Of a stretch of DNA of 64,000 bases, positions 51,164 to 59,494 are shown piece by piece. A program made the translations under genes and the position numbers. Source of the stretch: JAJCYK01 sp965212195 (lineage in GTDB: Bacteria; Bacteroidota; Bacteroidia; Cytophagales; Cyclobacteriaceae); contig CBDBUW010000012.1 of the NCBI GenBank assembly GCA_965212195.1, positions 310,001 to 374,000 on the forward strand, written 5' to 3'. Each line of letters opens with the position of its first letter. The stretch's first letter is position 1. The notes beneath the pieces were generated by a model. The model had not been told where the DNA came from. It saw only the letters and a list, made by a program, of their open reading frames with translations, and did no database searches.

Positions 51164-51502
51164 TCAACTTCCTTTATAGGTACTGTAGCCAAACGGACTG
51201 AGAAGCAGGGGTATATGGTAGTGTAGGTGGTCAGCAATATTAAAAATGATATTAGCTTCCGGGTAAAAGCAGGGATCGCCGGTCTGCTCAAAATAGCTTT
51301 TCAGCCTAAAATGCATGCGATAGCTTCCGGGATCCAGCAGCGTGTCGGCATTAAGGAGATCGCTCACACGGCCATCGGAATTAGTAATTCCTTCTCCTAT
51401 AGTGAACCACTGTTGATCTTTGTATTCTTGCAGTTTCACGGTTATTCCCTGAGCGGGCCGGCCTTTTGAAGTATTTAAAACGTGAGTGGTGATTTGACTC
51501 AT
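51164..51502 (-). CDS. uraH: 5-hydroxyisourate hydrolase (transthyretin-like)
   Basis: A 112-residue enzyme that turns hydroxyisourate into OHCU. Residues: His7 in ITTHVLN, the block GRPAQGITVKL, HYHIPLLLSPFGYSTYKGS at the end with the C-terminal YKGS tetrapeptide (YRGS in most members). No signal peptide, cytoplasmic. It overlaps uraD by four bases, so the pair acting in sequence is translated together. Confidence 0.92.
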   Translation of the reverse strand: MSQITTHVLNTSKGRPAQGITVKLQEYKDQQWFTIGEGITNSDGRVSDLLNADTLLDPGSYRMHFRLKSYFEQTGDPCFYPEANIIFNIADHLHYHIPLLLSPFGYSTYKGS

Positions 51503-52008
51503 ATTAATAGTTTTTGAAGTCTTAGTTGGGTTATTTTCGCCTGTTCAGCAGCCGCAATACTTATTTCCTGATCCTCTTCATTGTTGATCCTGGACTTTAA
51601 GGCCTGGAGCATTTCTTTAGCACTTTTACCGGTAGCACATATGATAAAGATATAGCCAAACTTGTGCAGATACTGCTGGTTAAAATCAGCTAGTTGAATT
51701 AGCGTCTCTTCATCACTTTGCAAAGTTCCTTTCTGTTCATTCGCCGCCCAACTGGCAGTACTGGCAAATTTTTGCTTTAGAGAATTTAGATCCCCGATTT
51801 GGGGGTGATGATCAAAAGCTTCTGTCCAATCTTCAGGGGTCAATTGTGACCAGATGTTTTGAGCGCTGAATAACAAATGCTGGGTATCGGAAAAAGGACG
51901 TTCATCAATCATGCTCTGAACCCATTTATGTGAGCCGCAGCAATTTATCAATTCCTGCTTTAGCTCTTCTCCGCTTGCCTGGTTAATTTCTGAAAGGGAC
52001 CAGCCCAT
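51499..52008 (-). CDS. uraD: OHCU decarboxylase
   Basis: A 169-residue protein that converts OHCU to S-allantoin. The family motif FDHHPQIGD (His68 the likely catalytic His) follows a helix with WTEAF, and FGYIFIICATGKSAKEML is the conserved C-terminal block. It precedes uraH on the minus strand and is divergent from allC with a 71-base intergenic region that probably holds both promoters (an imperfect -7, TATATTTT, at 52036-52043 minus). Confidence 0.92.
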   Translation of the reverse strand: MGWSLSEINQASGEELKQELINCCGSHKWVQSMIDERPFSDTQHLLFSAQNIWSQLTPEDWTEAFDHHPQIGDLNSLKQKFASTASWAANEQKGTLQSDEETLIQLADFNQQYLHKFGYIFIICATGKSAKEMLQALKSRINNEEDQEISIAAAEQAKITQLRLQKLLI

Positions 52009-52079
52009 AGGTTTCTTATTGGGTAATTGCTTACTAAAATATATTAATTTACCGATATTCCTGCCACCAAAGGATTAAC

Positions 52080-53303
52080 ATGACCACCCCCAGAGCACAA
52101 AAGATATTGCAGCGCTTGGATTTACTGGCCGAAATTAGCGATCGCCAGGATTGCCTTTGTCGCGAGTTTGGAACCTTAGCCAGTGCCCAAGGGCGTGATC
52201 TGGTAAGACAATGGATGTCGGAGGCAAAACTAAAAGTATCCGTCGACAATATGCTTAATATCAGAGGTGTAGTGGACTTTGGAAAGCCTAAGACTTTCTT
52301 GATGGGCTCCCATTTGGATACGGTGCTTAATGCCGGAAAATTCGATGGGACCCTAGGGGTTTTACTGGCTGTAGATCAGGCGGAGCGTTTAGGAGAACAG
52401 GATCTGAGCCTTCCCTACAATTTGGAGGTAGTGGGTTTCTCGGAGGAGGAAGGGGTGCGTTTTATGAAACCATACCTGGGAAGTATGACCCTTGCTGGAA
52501 TCTTTAGGCCAGAATATCTTCAATTACAGGACCAAGAGGGGATCACTCTAGAACAGGTAGTTAAGGAGAATGGGAAAACTCCGCAGGCAGTCTTGCAGGA
52601 CGGTTTTTCAAGAGCACAATTGGCCGGGTATTTAGAAGTTCACATCGAACAAGGTCCTGTCTTGGATCAATTGCAACTTCCTGTGGGGCTAGTCACTGAT
52701 ATTGTGGGACAGCAACGCCATCAGATAAGTTTTCTAGGCTTGGCAGGCCATGCAGGTACCGTACCCCTAAAACAGCGCAAGGATGCATTATTGGGTGCTG
52801 CGGAGTTGGTAAGGTATGTTGAGAAACTGGCTTTAGAATATAGAGATATGGTGGCAACCGTAGGCACTCTGGAGGTACTACCCGGTCGAATCAACGTAAT
52901 CCCGGAACGGGTTAACATGAGCCTGGATATACGTCATGCCCATAAAGATGAAATGCAACAAGCCGTTAATAAATTGCGGGAGAAAACTAGTTCTATTGCT
53001 AAAAAAAGACAGTTGCTAAGCTATTGGGAAACCCTTTCGGAAGTTGAATCGGTACCATGCGACAGCCAATTAAATGAAGTATTGCGGGAATCTATTATGG
53101 AAAGCGGCTACCCAGTAAAACATCTGGTTAGTGGAGCTGGTCATGACGCGGTAGTGTTATCGGAAATAACTCCGGTGTGTATGTTGTTTGTGCGTTGTAA
53201 AGAGGGAATAAGTCATCATCCTTTGGAACAAGCTTCACTTGAAGATATTGAATCCGCTATAAAGGTCTGCGACAATTTTTTTGATAAATTGGCAGCCAAA
53301 TAA
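52080..53303 (+). CDS. allC: Allantoate amidohydrolase (M20 family)
   Basis: A 407-residue zinc or manganese amidohydrolase that splits allantoate to ureidoglycine, ammonia and CO2. Metal ligands lie in GSHLDTVLNAGKFDG, the catalytic Glu pair in GFSEEEGVRF, and the lid His in GLAGHAGTVPL with GISHHPLE at the C-terminus. The block VHIEQGPVLDQLQLPVGLVT marks the ureidase subgroup. allE follows 12 bases later, supplying the next step. Confidence 0.92.
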   Translation: MTTPRAQKILQRLDLLAEISDRQDCLCREFGTLASAQGRDLVRQWMSEAKLKVSVDNMLNIRGVVDFGKPKTFLMGSHLDTVLNAGKFDGTLGVLLAVDQAERLGEQDLSLPYNLEVVGFSEEEGVRFMKPYLGSMTLAGIFRPEYLQLQDQEGITLEQVVKENGKTPQAVLQDGFSRAQLAGYLEVHIEQGPVLDQLQLPVGLVTDIVGQQRHQISFLGLAGHAGTVPLKQRKDALLGAAELVRYVEKLALEYRDMVATVGTLEVLPGRINVIPERVNMSLDIRHAHKDEMQQAVNKLREKTSSIAKKRQLLSYWETLSEVESVPCDSQLNEVLRESIMESGYPVKHLVSGAGHDAVVLSEITPVCMLFVRCKEGISHHPLEQASLEDIESAIKVCDNFFDKLAAK

Positions 53304-53315
53304 GAAAGAGTAACC

Positions 53316-54059
53316 ATGAACTCCACCGCTCATACCCGTACCGTAGTAAAACGAAACTTCGCTTTGATTGCCCCAGATGGCTGGGTGAACAGCACCTTGC
53401 CGGGATGGTCGAATTCCCAGATCTATGTTATTATAAATCAAGCTATGGGCGCGGAATTCTGTCAACTACTATGTTTGATGGACCAGAACTCCAGCGGTCA
53501 TTTCAAATCGTCGGCCCTGGAAAATTTCATATACATCATGGAAGGGGAGGGTCACCTGTTGCACGATGGAACCAAACACAAAATGGGGCCGGGACATTTT
53601 TCGTTTATTCCACACTCTACGGAGTTTGAGTTATCTAGTGAAAAGGGAATGAGGGTCACTATTTTTCAAAAGGAATATCAGCCGCTGGCCGGTCACCAAA
53701 GTCCGGAAATAGTACGAGGTGATATCGCTCAGGTACCTAGCGAACTGTACATGGATAACAGTCAATTGCATATGCAAACTTTACTACCGGATACACTGTC
53801 TTTTGATATGGCTGTTAACGTATTTACTTATGATCCCGGAGGGAACCTGCCATTTGTGGAGACTCATGTCATGGAGCACGGCCTGATATATCTTTCCGGA
53901 CAGGGAATTTACCGTCTGGATGATCAGTGGTTTCCAGTTATGAAAGACGATTGTATCTGGATGTCTCCCTATTGTCCACAATGGTTTGTGGCCATGGGTA
54001 AAGAACCTGCTGTCTATCTATATTATAAGAACGTCAATCGGCACCCTATTGGTCAGTAA
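53316..54059 (+). CDS. allE: (S)-ureidoglycine aminohydrolase
   Basis: A 247-residue bicupin that hydrolyses S-ureidoglycine to S-ureidoglycolate and ammonia with Mn. Two cupin halves: residues 60-125 (FIYIMEGEGHLLHDGTKH) and 175-240 (THVMEHGLIYLSGQGIYRL, with the metal-binding His/Glu cluster in ETHVMEHG). It starts 12 bases after allC and converges with guaD, overlapping by seven bases. Ureidoglycolate lyase or dehydrogenase for the next step is not in the window. Confidence 0.9.
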   Translation: MNSTAHTRTVVKRNFALIAPDGWVNSTLPGWSNSQIYVIINQAMGAEFCQLLCLMDQNSSGHFKSSALENFIYIMEGEGHLLHDGTKHKMGPGHFSFIPHSTEFELSSEKGMRVTIFQKEYQPLAGHQSPEIVRGDIAQVPSELYMDNSQLHMQTLLPDTLSFDMAVNVFTYDPGGNLPFVETHVMEHGLIYLSGQGIYRLDDQWFPVMKDDCIWMSPYCPQWFVAMGKEPAVYLYYKNVNRHPIGQ

Positions 54060-54526
54060 GGGGTTTTATCGGATTTATTGGCCCAATCATTAAAAAGCAC
54101 CAGGGCTTCATCCCGCAAAATGGAATCGAACGGTATGCTGCGATGCTGATGGTTAAGATCAATTTCTCGATAGATAAAAGCATCATCAAAACCCGCAGCT
54201 GCTGCGTCGTCTTTAGAGCAGGCATAAAACAAGCGATCCGGGCGAGCCCAGTAAATAGCGCCCAAACACATGGGGCAAGGCTCACAGGAACTGTAAATTA
54301 TGCAACCGGTTAATTGAAAATTTTTTAAGTAGCTACAAGCTTCACGTATAGCTATTATTTCTGCATGCGCGGTAGGGTCATTACAAGCAGTGACTTTATT
54401 ACTCCCTCGGCCAATGATCTCTCCGTCCTTAACCACTACTGCTCCAAAAGGGCCACCCTCATTACTATGCATACCTTTTAGGGCATAGGCGATGGCTTCT
54501 CTCATAAATTTGGTGTGCTCTGGCAT
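54053..54526 (-). CDS. guaD: Guanine deaminase (CDA-like)
   Basis: A 157-residue zinc deaminase. Zn ligands are His54 with Glu56 in HAE, and Cys84 and Cys87 in PCPMC. GGPFGAVVVKDGEI, SNKVTACNDPTAHAE and SSCEPCPMCLGAIYWARP match the Bacillus guanine deaminase very closely. It feeds guanine to xanthine, the entry to the pathway in this window. It follows allantoinase by six bases and is the last gene of the LiaF-LytTR unit. Confidence 0.92.
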   Translation of the reverse strand: MPEHTKFMREAIAYALKGMHSNEGGPFGAVVVKDGEIIGRGSNKVTACNDPTAHAEIIAIREACSYLKNFQLTGCIIYSSCEPCPMCLGAIYWARPDRLFYACSKDDAAAAGFDDAFIYREIDLNHQHRSIPFDSILRDEALVLFNDWANKSDKTPY

Positions 54527-54532
54527 ATTTAT

Positions 54533-55873
54533 TTAACGGGTAATTAAGGAGCCTGCGGGATGTTCTAAAAAGCGTCCATCATCAAAGACTACATGACCCC
54601 CTATGTAAGTACGTTTAACCACTCCTTGCAGTTTACAATTCATATACGGTGTGATCTTATGCCGGAATTCGATAATTTCCGAGGTCACCTGAAATTCCTC
54701 CTCAGGGTCCCAAACCACCAAATCCGCATCATAACCGGGCACTATCTTTCCTTTGTGGTCATCAATGTTCAAGAATCTGGCTGCTGCCAAACAAACCCAT
54801 TGATGCAAATCAAAAAAGCTGATTTTGTGAGACTGCCCAAGGGTCCATATTAAAGGTAATAAAAATTGCAAACTACTGATGCCTCCCCAGGCTTTGATGA
54901 AGTCCCCACTTTCCAGCTGTTTCATTTCCGGTGGCGATGGGGAGTGATCAGTAGCGATAAAATCGATCACACCCTCTTGTAAAGCATTCCAAAGCTGAAG
55001 ATTATTTGCTTGGTTGCGGATGGGAGGTGCGCATTTAAACTGGGTTTGGCCATTGAGAATATCTTCACTGGCAAAATAAAGATAATGCGGACAGGTCTCT
55101 ACGGTAAGAGGTAAAGACCGGGCTTTAGCTTTTTTTATCATGGGTAGGGCTTCGGCGGTGGCTAGATGCACGATATGGACCGGTACCCTAAACTCTTCAC
55201 AAAAGTTTATCATCATTTCAATGGCATCCAATTCCCACTGGGCCGGCCGGCTTTCCAGGTAGGCTGCATAGCTGCAGGTGTCTTGATAGATGGAGTCTAC
55301 CTCAGTGGGCAATTCCGCGTGCACCAGTAACGGCAATTTCGATTCGTGTAAATAAGGAGAAGCTGCTCTTAACTCTCTGGGGGTGATCTGTGGAAAATCG
55401 TCTATTCCAGAATGACACAAGAAGACCTTTATGCCCATGACCCCACTCCTTAATAGTTCCGGGAGCTCATCTAGACTGGAGGGCACTAAACCACCCCAAA
55501 AAGCCACATTTACATGTGTACTGGCATTGGCAGCTTTTAGTTTATCGTTAAAAGCCTTTTTGGAGGTGGTTACGGGAGATGAGTTTAGAGGCATATCAAC
55601 CAAAGTGGTAATACCCCCCGCGGCAGCCGCCCTGGTGGCGGTATCGAACCCTTCCCAGTGTGTTCGACCGGGTTCGTTAATGTGAACGTGGGGATCAATG
55701 AGACCGGGCATAACTACCCAATCACCCGCTTGGTAGTTGCTTATCTCCGGCGGAGCGCCTTCATCAGCATGGATCGATTCAATTATTCCCTCATTCACTA
55801 ACAAATAGCCCTTAATCAGACCCTCTGGGGTCAGGATACGGTTAGAAGAAATGGCATAAACGGAGTTAGACAT
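54533..55873 (-). CDS. allB: Allantoinase
   Basis: A 446-residue amidohydrolase of the dihydroorotase/allantoinase group. The metal loop is HVHINEPGRTHWEG, the carboxylated Lys is in MGIKVFLCHSG, then HAELP, VHIVHLAT, and IATDHSPSPPEMK. It opens allantoin to allantoate. The gene starts one base after the LytTR regulator's stop, so it is made from the same message as the two-component system, an unusual coupling. Confidence 0.93.
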   Translation of the reverse strand: MSNSVYAISSNRILTPEGLIKGYLLVNEGIIESIHADEGAPPEISNYQAGDWVVMPGLIDPHVHINEPGRTHWEGFDTATRAAAAGGITTLVDMPLNSSPVTTSKKAFNDKLKAANASTHVNVAFWGGLVPSSLDELPELLRSGVMGIKVFLCHSGIDDFPQITPRELRAASPYLHESKLPLLVHAELPTEVDSIYQDTCSYAAYLESRPAQWELDAIEMMINFCEEFRVPVHIVHLATAEALPMIKKAKARSLPLTVETCPHYLYFASEDILNGQTQFKCAPPIRNQANNLQLWNALQEGVIDFIATDHSPSPPEMKQLESGDFIKAWGGISSLQFLLPLIWTLGQSHKISFFDLHQWVCLAAARFLNIDDHKGKIVPGYDADLVVWDPEEEFQVTSEIIEFRHKITPYMNCKLQGVVKRTYIGGHVVFDDGRFLEHPAGSLITR

Positions 55874-55874
55874 C

Positions 55875-56624
55875 TTAAAAATTCAATAACTCCTTTAAAC
55901 GGGCATAGCCCGATCGGCTAACGGGCAATTCCTTATCCTGCTTTAAGATAGCCATGTGCGAATCTTTGGAATATGCCTCAAGTTTTTGAAGTTGCCCCAT
56001 GGACAAAATATACGAACGGTGGATTCGTACGAAGTCCTTATTGGGTAAATGTTTTTGGTAGTATTTCATGGTTTGCTGCTTGAGGTATTTTCCTTTATCG
56101 GTATATATACACACATAGTCGTCCATGGCTTCGATATAGTGGATTTTGTCCACTGGAATTATATTTATTTTACTGCCGTCCTTTACCACTACACGATGAA
56201 GTTCACCAGTTTCCTGGTGGTACTTAATTAAATTGAGCAGTTCGGGAGCTTTCTGTTGAGCTTGTACTTTCTCCCTGGCCTTAACCAATGCGGCATCCAA
56301 GCGGGATTGATCATAAGGTTTTAGCAGATAGTCCACAGCGTTTTGTTCGAAAGCCTCCAGGGCATAATTATCATATGCCGTGGAGAAGATCACTACCGGA
56401 TGCTCTTCCAACAATTCCAACATTTCGAAGCCGTTCAATTTCGGCATCATAATATCCAAAAATACCAAGTCGGGCTGCAGGTCATGGATCGCTTTTAATC
56501 CGGCAAAACCGTTCTGACATTCCGCAACTACCTCTATATCCGAATGGTTCGATAAATAGGAACCAATAAGATCAATAGCTAGGGACTCGTCATCTATTAT
56601 TATGGTTTTAATCTTCGACATCAT
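55875..56624 (-). CDS. LytTR-family response regulator
   Basis: A 249-residue regulator: a receiver domain (residues 5-120, phospho-acceptor Asp57 in FLDIMMP, acidic pocket Asp11-Asp12, Thr in FSTAYDN, Lys in LLKPYD) and a LytTR DNA-binding domain (residues 145-245: VVVKDGSKINIIPVDKIHYIEAMDDYVCIYT, HRSYILSM). It overlaps the kinase gene by four bases (ATGA) and leads into allB one base later. Its target sites cannot be deduced here, but purine-catabolic genes are obvious candidates. Confidence 0.92.
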   Translation of the reverse strand: MMSKIKTIIIDDESLAIDLIGSYLSNHSDIEVVAECQNGFAGLKAIHDLQPDLVFLDIMMPKLNGFEMLELLEEHPVVIFSTAYDNYALEAFEQNAVDYLLKPYDQSRLDAALVKAREKVQAQQKAPELLNLIKYHQETGELHRVVVKDGSKINIIPVDKIHYIEAMDDYVCIYTDKGKYLKQQTMKYYQKHLPNKDFVRIHRSYILSMGQLQKLEAYSKDSHMAILKQDKELPVSRSGYARLKELLNF

Positions 56625-57661
56625 TGGGGGATTTCCACGGTTACTTTAAATAAACTTCCATTCTTTTCAAACTGTAGTAAATCTTCGCTTCCGTAAAGCA
56701 GAGCCAGTCGTTGTTTGATGTTTTTCAACCCTATGCCGGCACCTTTTTGCGACACGGCTTCTTCATCAAAATTATTGGTCACTTCAATAAATAGCGCGCT
56801 GTGAAGACGCTCTGCCGAAAGCGTTACCTGAATGGTCTCGATACTTTCCTGCACCCCGTGTTTGACGGCATTTTCAAACAAAGGTTGTAAGATCAAGTTG
56901 GGTATTCTGCAATCGTTGCATCCTTGATGGATATTGGTTTCGAACACCAATCGATCACCAAACCGCACCTTCTCTATGTCCAAATATAGTTTAATGTTTT
57001 CGATCTCATCTTGCAACAAGTTGGTATCTCGATTGTCCTTTCCCAAGGAGTATCTTAAAAAATTGCTGAGTTTCACGATCATTTGCTGAGCTTTTTGGGG
57101 GTTGCTCAGGGTAAGTGAACTGATGGAGTTCAAGCTGTTAAAAATGAAATGCGGGTTTATCTGAAACTTTAACATTTTAAGCTCAGCCTCTTTGGCTGCG
57201 GTTGCCAATTGTAATTGCCGGCTTTTTTGCTCTTGCAGGTTTTGATTGTAAGAGATCAAGTAATAGATAAGGATGATTACTGCATAGTAAAGACTGCCGG
57301 AAACCAACCGCCAAATGCGCGAGTCCTGCAAAAAGGTTCGGTATGTGGGATCTACTTGCAGCAATTCCAATATGGAAGTGCCTACCCAAATCCAAAGTCC
57401 CACCGCGAATAAGCCTGTAATGATCAGAGTGACCATGGGCCGGAAATTATCTTTTGATTCCGGGCTGGAATATTTCACAATATACCAGAAGCCGAGGCCC
57501 AGTCCGGCAAATAAAATATTGAATACCAGGCTATCTTCTAGGGAAGCCGCCAATGGAAGTTCAAAATAGAAGTATAGGACCGCTGTATGAGCCAGAGCTA
57601 CTATGAGCCATATCAGGCCATAATAAACGGACCCCACTCCGCCTAAAATGGGATGTTTCAT
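56621..57661 (-). CDS. LytS-type sensor histidine kinase
   Basis: A 346-residue membrane kinase. Four transmembrane helices (about 13-33, 43-63, 78-100 and 120-138) lead into a His_kinase domain with His171 in INPHFIFNSLNS and the ATP-binding block FENAVKHG and GIGLKNIKQRL. No periplasmic sensor domain of any size is present, so it probably senses within or near the membrane. It directly follows the LiaF-like gene and overlaps the response regulator. Confidence 0.92.
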   Translation of the reverse strand: MKHPILGGVGSVYYGLIWLIVALAHTAVLYFYFELPLAASLEDSLVFNILFAGLGLGFWYIVKYSSPESKDNFRPMVTLIITGLFAVGLWIWVGTSILELLQVDPTYRTFLQDSRIWRLVSGSLYYAVIILIYYLISYNQNLQEQKSRQLQLATAAKEAELKMLKFQINPHFIFNSLNSISSLTLSNPQKAQQMIVKLSNFLRYSLGKDNRDTNLLQDEIENIKLYLDIEKVRFGDRLVFETNIHQGCNDCRIPNLILQPLFENAVKHGVQESIETIQVTLSAERLHSALFIEVTNNFDEEAVSQKGAGIGLKNIKQRLALLYGSEDLLQFEKNGSLFKVTVEIPQ

Positions 57662-58339
57662 CTAGCCGTTTTTTATTTCTCCTCCACCAAAAAGGATCAA
57701 TCCACGGATATTCAATACCTTCTTAGGGTCTGCCTTGGTGAGATCTACCACTCGCTCATCAGAAAATCCTCCAAACAGCACGGTCAACTGCGAAATATTT
57801 ATGGTCCAATCGGAGGGAACCTTAAAACTAGTACCTCCAAACATGGCGAAAATATCGATGACGTTAGCTTCAGAGGATAAGTTGGCCTGGCGCAAATCAA
57901 TATCCGCTCCCCCGCAGATAGCGGTGGCTTTGCCTCCTTGAAACGACTCGGATGTCACTTTTTTCTCAATGCCGCTAAAAATGGCCACCTCGTCAAATTG
58001 AGGAGTGGACAATATATTTCCGGTGGCTGCCCTTCTTTGTCTTAAAAGTAAGGCCACGCCGATAATCACCAGAAACAAAGGCCACAGTTGTCTGAAATTG
58101 AAATTCCAGTACATTATGTCATCAATAACTAGAAATGAACCGCCAATGATCAGGGGCACAAGTCCGTTTCGTTCTCCAAGGGCCAGCAGTACTACCCCAA
58201 TAGTGATGAGGATGGTCTTCCAGGAAATTAAATTAAAAGGCAAGTGCAGCAGATCCAGGTTTTCAGCTAAAAAAACCAATCCCAGGATCACCAGTACGAT
58301 GCCTGCGGTATTTCTTCTATTTGATTTACTCGACTCCAT
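57662..58339 (-). CDS. LiaF-like membrane protein with C-terminal DUF2154-type domain
   Basis: A 225-residue protein from ATG 58339, four bases after the upstream stop; an ATG ten codons earlier would overlap that gene and is less likely. Residues 10-105 are four short transmembrane helices in the LiaF/DUF5668 layout (GIVLVILGLVFLAENLDLLHLP). Residues 120-225 form a beta-helix-like soluble domain (VAIFSGIEKKV, GKATAICGGADIDLRQA, VLFGGFSDERVVD) like the cell-wall-stress-response domain of LiaF. LiaF proteins restrain two-component kinases; the kinase gene follows with no gap. Confidence 0.82.
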   Translation of the reverse strand: MESSKSNRRNTAGIVLVILGLVFLAENLDLLHLPFNLISWKTILITIGVVLLALGERNGLVPLIIGGSFLVIDDIMYWNFNFRQLWPLFLVIIGVALLLRQRRAATGNILSTPQFDEVAIFSGIEKKVTSESFQGGKATAICGGADIDLRQANLSSEANVIDIFAMFGGTSFKVPSDWTINISQLTVLFGGFSDERVVDLTKADPKKVLNIRGLILFGGGEIKNG

Positions 58340-58343
58340 AGAA

Positions 58344-58700
58344 TTATCTTTTAACAGAAGTGTCTCCATTGTTTTGAGAGGGCCTGTTAGCCGGGCGCAA
58401 CAATAGGATTACTCCTAGAATGATCAATATAATAGGCCACCAAGAGCCAAAATGATACATGGCTGTCATAAATTCATTGGTATATAAAAAGAAAGCTCCG
58501 ATGGCTATTAAAGCTATGCCTGAGCGCCGTCCTGTCAACAACAATATCAATCCGATGGCCATTAACAGGAACTCCCAGGAATACACGTAATCCGGAATGT
58601 GGAATAGATCCAAATTGAAATTTCTGGATAGAAAGGCTGCTCCGATTACCAATAGGCTCACGCCAATCCAATTTCTTCGTTCTTTTGCTTGTTCACTCAT
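58344..58700 (-). CDS. LiaF N-terminal-domain-like membrane protein
   Basis: A 118-residue protein with four hydrophobic helices in the same layout as the first half of the next protein (WIGVSLLVIGAAFLSRNFNLDLFHIPDYVY; WWPIILIILGVILLLRP), and no soluble domain. It is the first gene of the LiaF-LiaF-HK-RR-allB-guaD unit. A perfect 12-base palindrome (TACTTTAAAGTA, 58715-58726) lies 15 bases before its start. Confidence 0.78.
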   Translation of the reverse strand: MSEQAKERRNWIGVSLLVIGAAFLSRNFNLDLFHIPDYVYSWEFLLMAIGLILLLTGRRSGIALIAIGAFFLYTNEFMTAMYHFGSWWPIILIILGVILLLRPANRPSQNNGDTSVKR

Positions 58701-58714
58701 GATAGCTTTAATTA

Positions 58715-58726
58715 TACTTTAAAGTA
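58715..58726. promoter_or_regulatory. Perfect 12-bp palindrome before the LiaF-LytTR-allB unit
   Basis: TACTTTAAAGTA is its own reverse complement and sits 15 bases upstream of the first gene's start. It may be part of a regulator site or an AT-rich promoter core; a short palindrome alone is weak evidence. Confidence 0.35.
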
Positions 58727-58813
58727 CGGCCATTATGCCCATACTAGCTATATTAAATCGGTGAATGGCGGTCTACAACCGGCGAATGACGAAATTAATA
58801 GGGGGAATACCCT

Positions 58814-58841
58814 ATAAAAAAAGCCCCTTTTGGGGCTTTTC
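58814..58841 (-). terminator. Intrinsic terminator of the secreted DinB gene
   Basis: AAAAGCCCC (58819-58827) pairs with GGGGCTTTT (58832-58840) over nine bases with a four-base loop. The minus strand then has a T tract (complement of 58816-58822); T-rich sequence also follows on the plus strand, so it may be bidirectional. Confidence 0.85.
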
Positions 58842-58842
58842 C

Positions 58843-59388
58843 TTATTCTCCTTCACTCACTTCAGATGGTGGTTTGCTCCATGGAGGCACCACATTATTG
58901 GACCGGGCATATGCGATCAGTTGTCCGGTATGTTCCCAGGCATGAGCAATAATGATCATCATGCAAGTGCGCTTGTTGAATTTATCTCCTGTGGGGAATG
59001 TCACTTCATCCAGGAAGTTCTCACTGGGCAGGTTCTTGCCAACTTCCATAATAAAGGCATACGATTCCTTTAACGCGGCGATGACATTTTCCTTTCCGGT
59101 AATGGACTTCTCCATGCTCATAGGATCAATACCTTCCGGAATAGTGGCGCCCAGCATGGTTCCGAAGAAATAATTTGCGGAGGCGGTATGCAAGATGGCT
59201 TCTCCCACAGATCTAACACCCTCCGCCGGACGCCAATCATAAAGATCAGCTGGAATTTCTTCTGCCAGACTCACAATTTGTCCTGAATTGTAACCCATGA
59301 CACCCATAAATTCCTTTTGTACAGTGGATTCCTCTTGAGGAAAAGCCACCAATGGCAAAAAACAAAAAATACAAAGTAATCTTTTCAT
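58843..59388 (-). CDS. Secreted DinB-family protein
   Basis: A 181-residue DinB-fold protein with a signal peptide (residues 1-17, ending VAFP). Helices with VQKEFMGVMGYNSGQ, GVRSVGEAILHTASANYFFG and AHAWEHTGQLIAYAR give three His at the usual metal positions (in LHTA, and HAWEH). Exported DinB proteins are frequent in Bacteroidota and of unknown function. It lies between the LiaF unit and xdhC, facing away from xdhC. Confidence 0.82.
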   Translation of the reverse strand: MKRLLCIFCFLPLVAFPQEESTVQKEFMGVMGYNSGQIVSLAEEIPADLYDWRPAEGVRSVGEAILHTASANYFFGTMLGATIPEGIDPMSMEKSITGKENVIAALKESYAFIMEVGKNLPSENFLDEVTFPTGDKFNKRTCMMIIIAHAWEHTGQLIAYARSNNVVPPWSKPPSEVSEGE

Positions 59389-59494
59389 GATATATGAGTT
59401 TTCTAAGTGGTTTAGATATTAAAGTACTCTAAAAAAACGAGAAACTGCAGTGAAGCTTCAATATTAATGACAGCCCATCTTATATTACATTACC

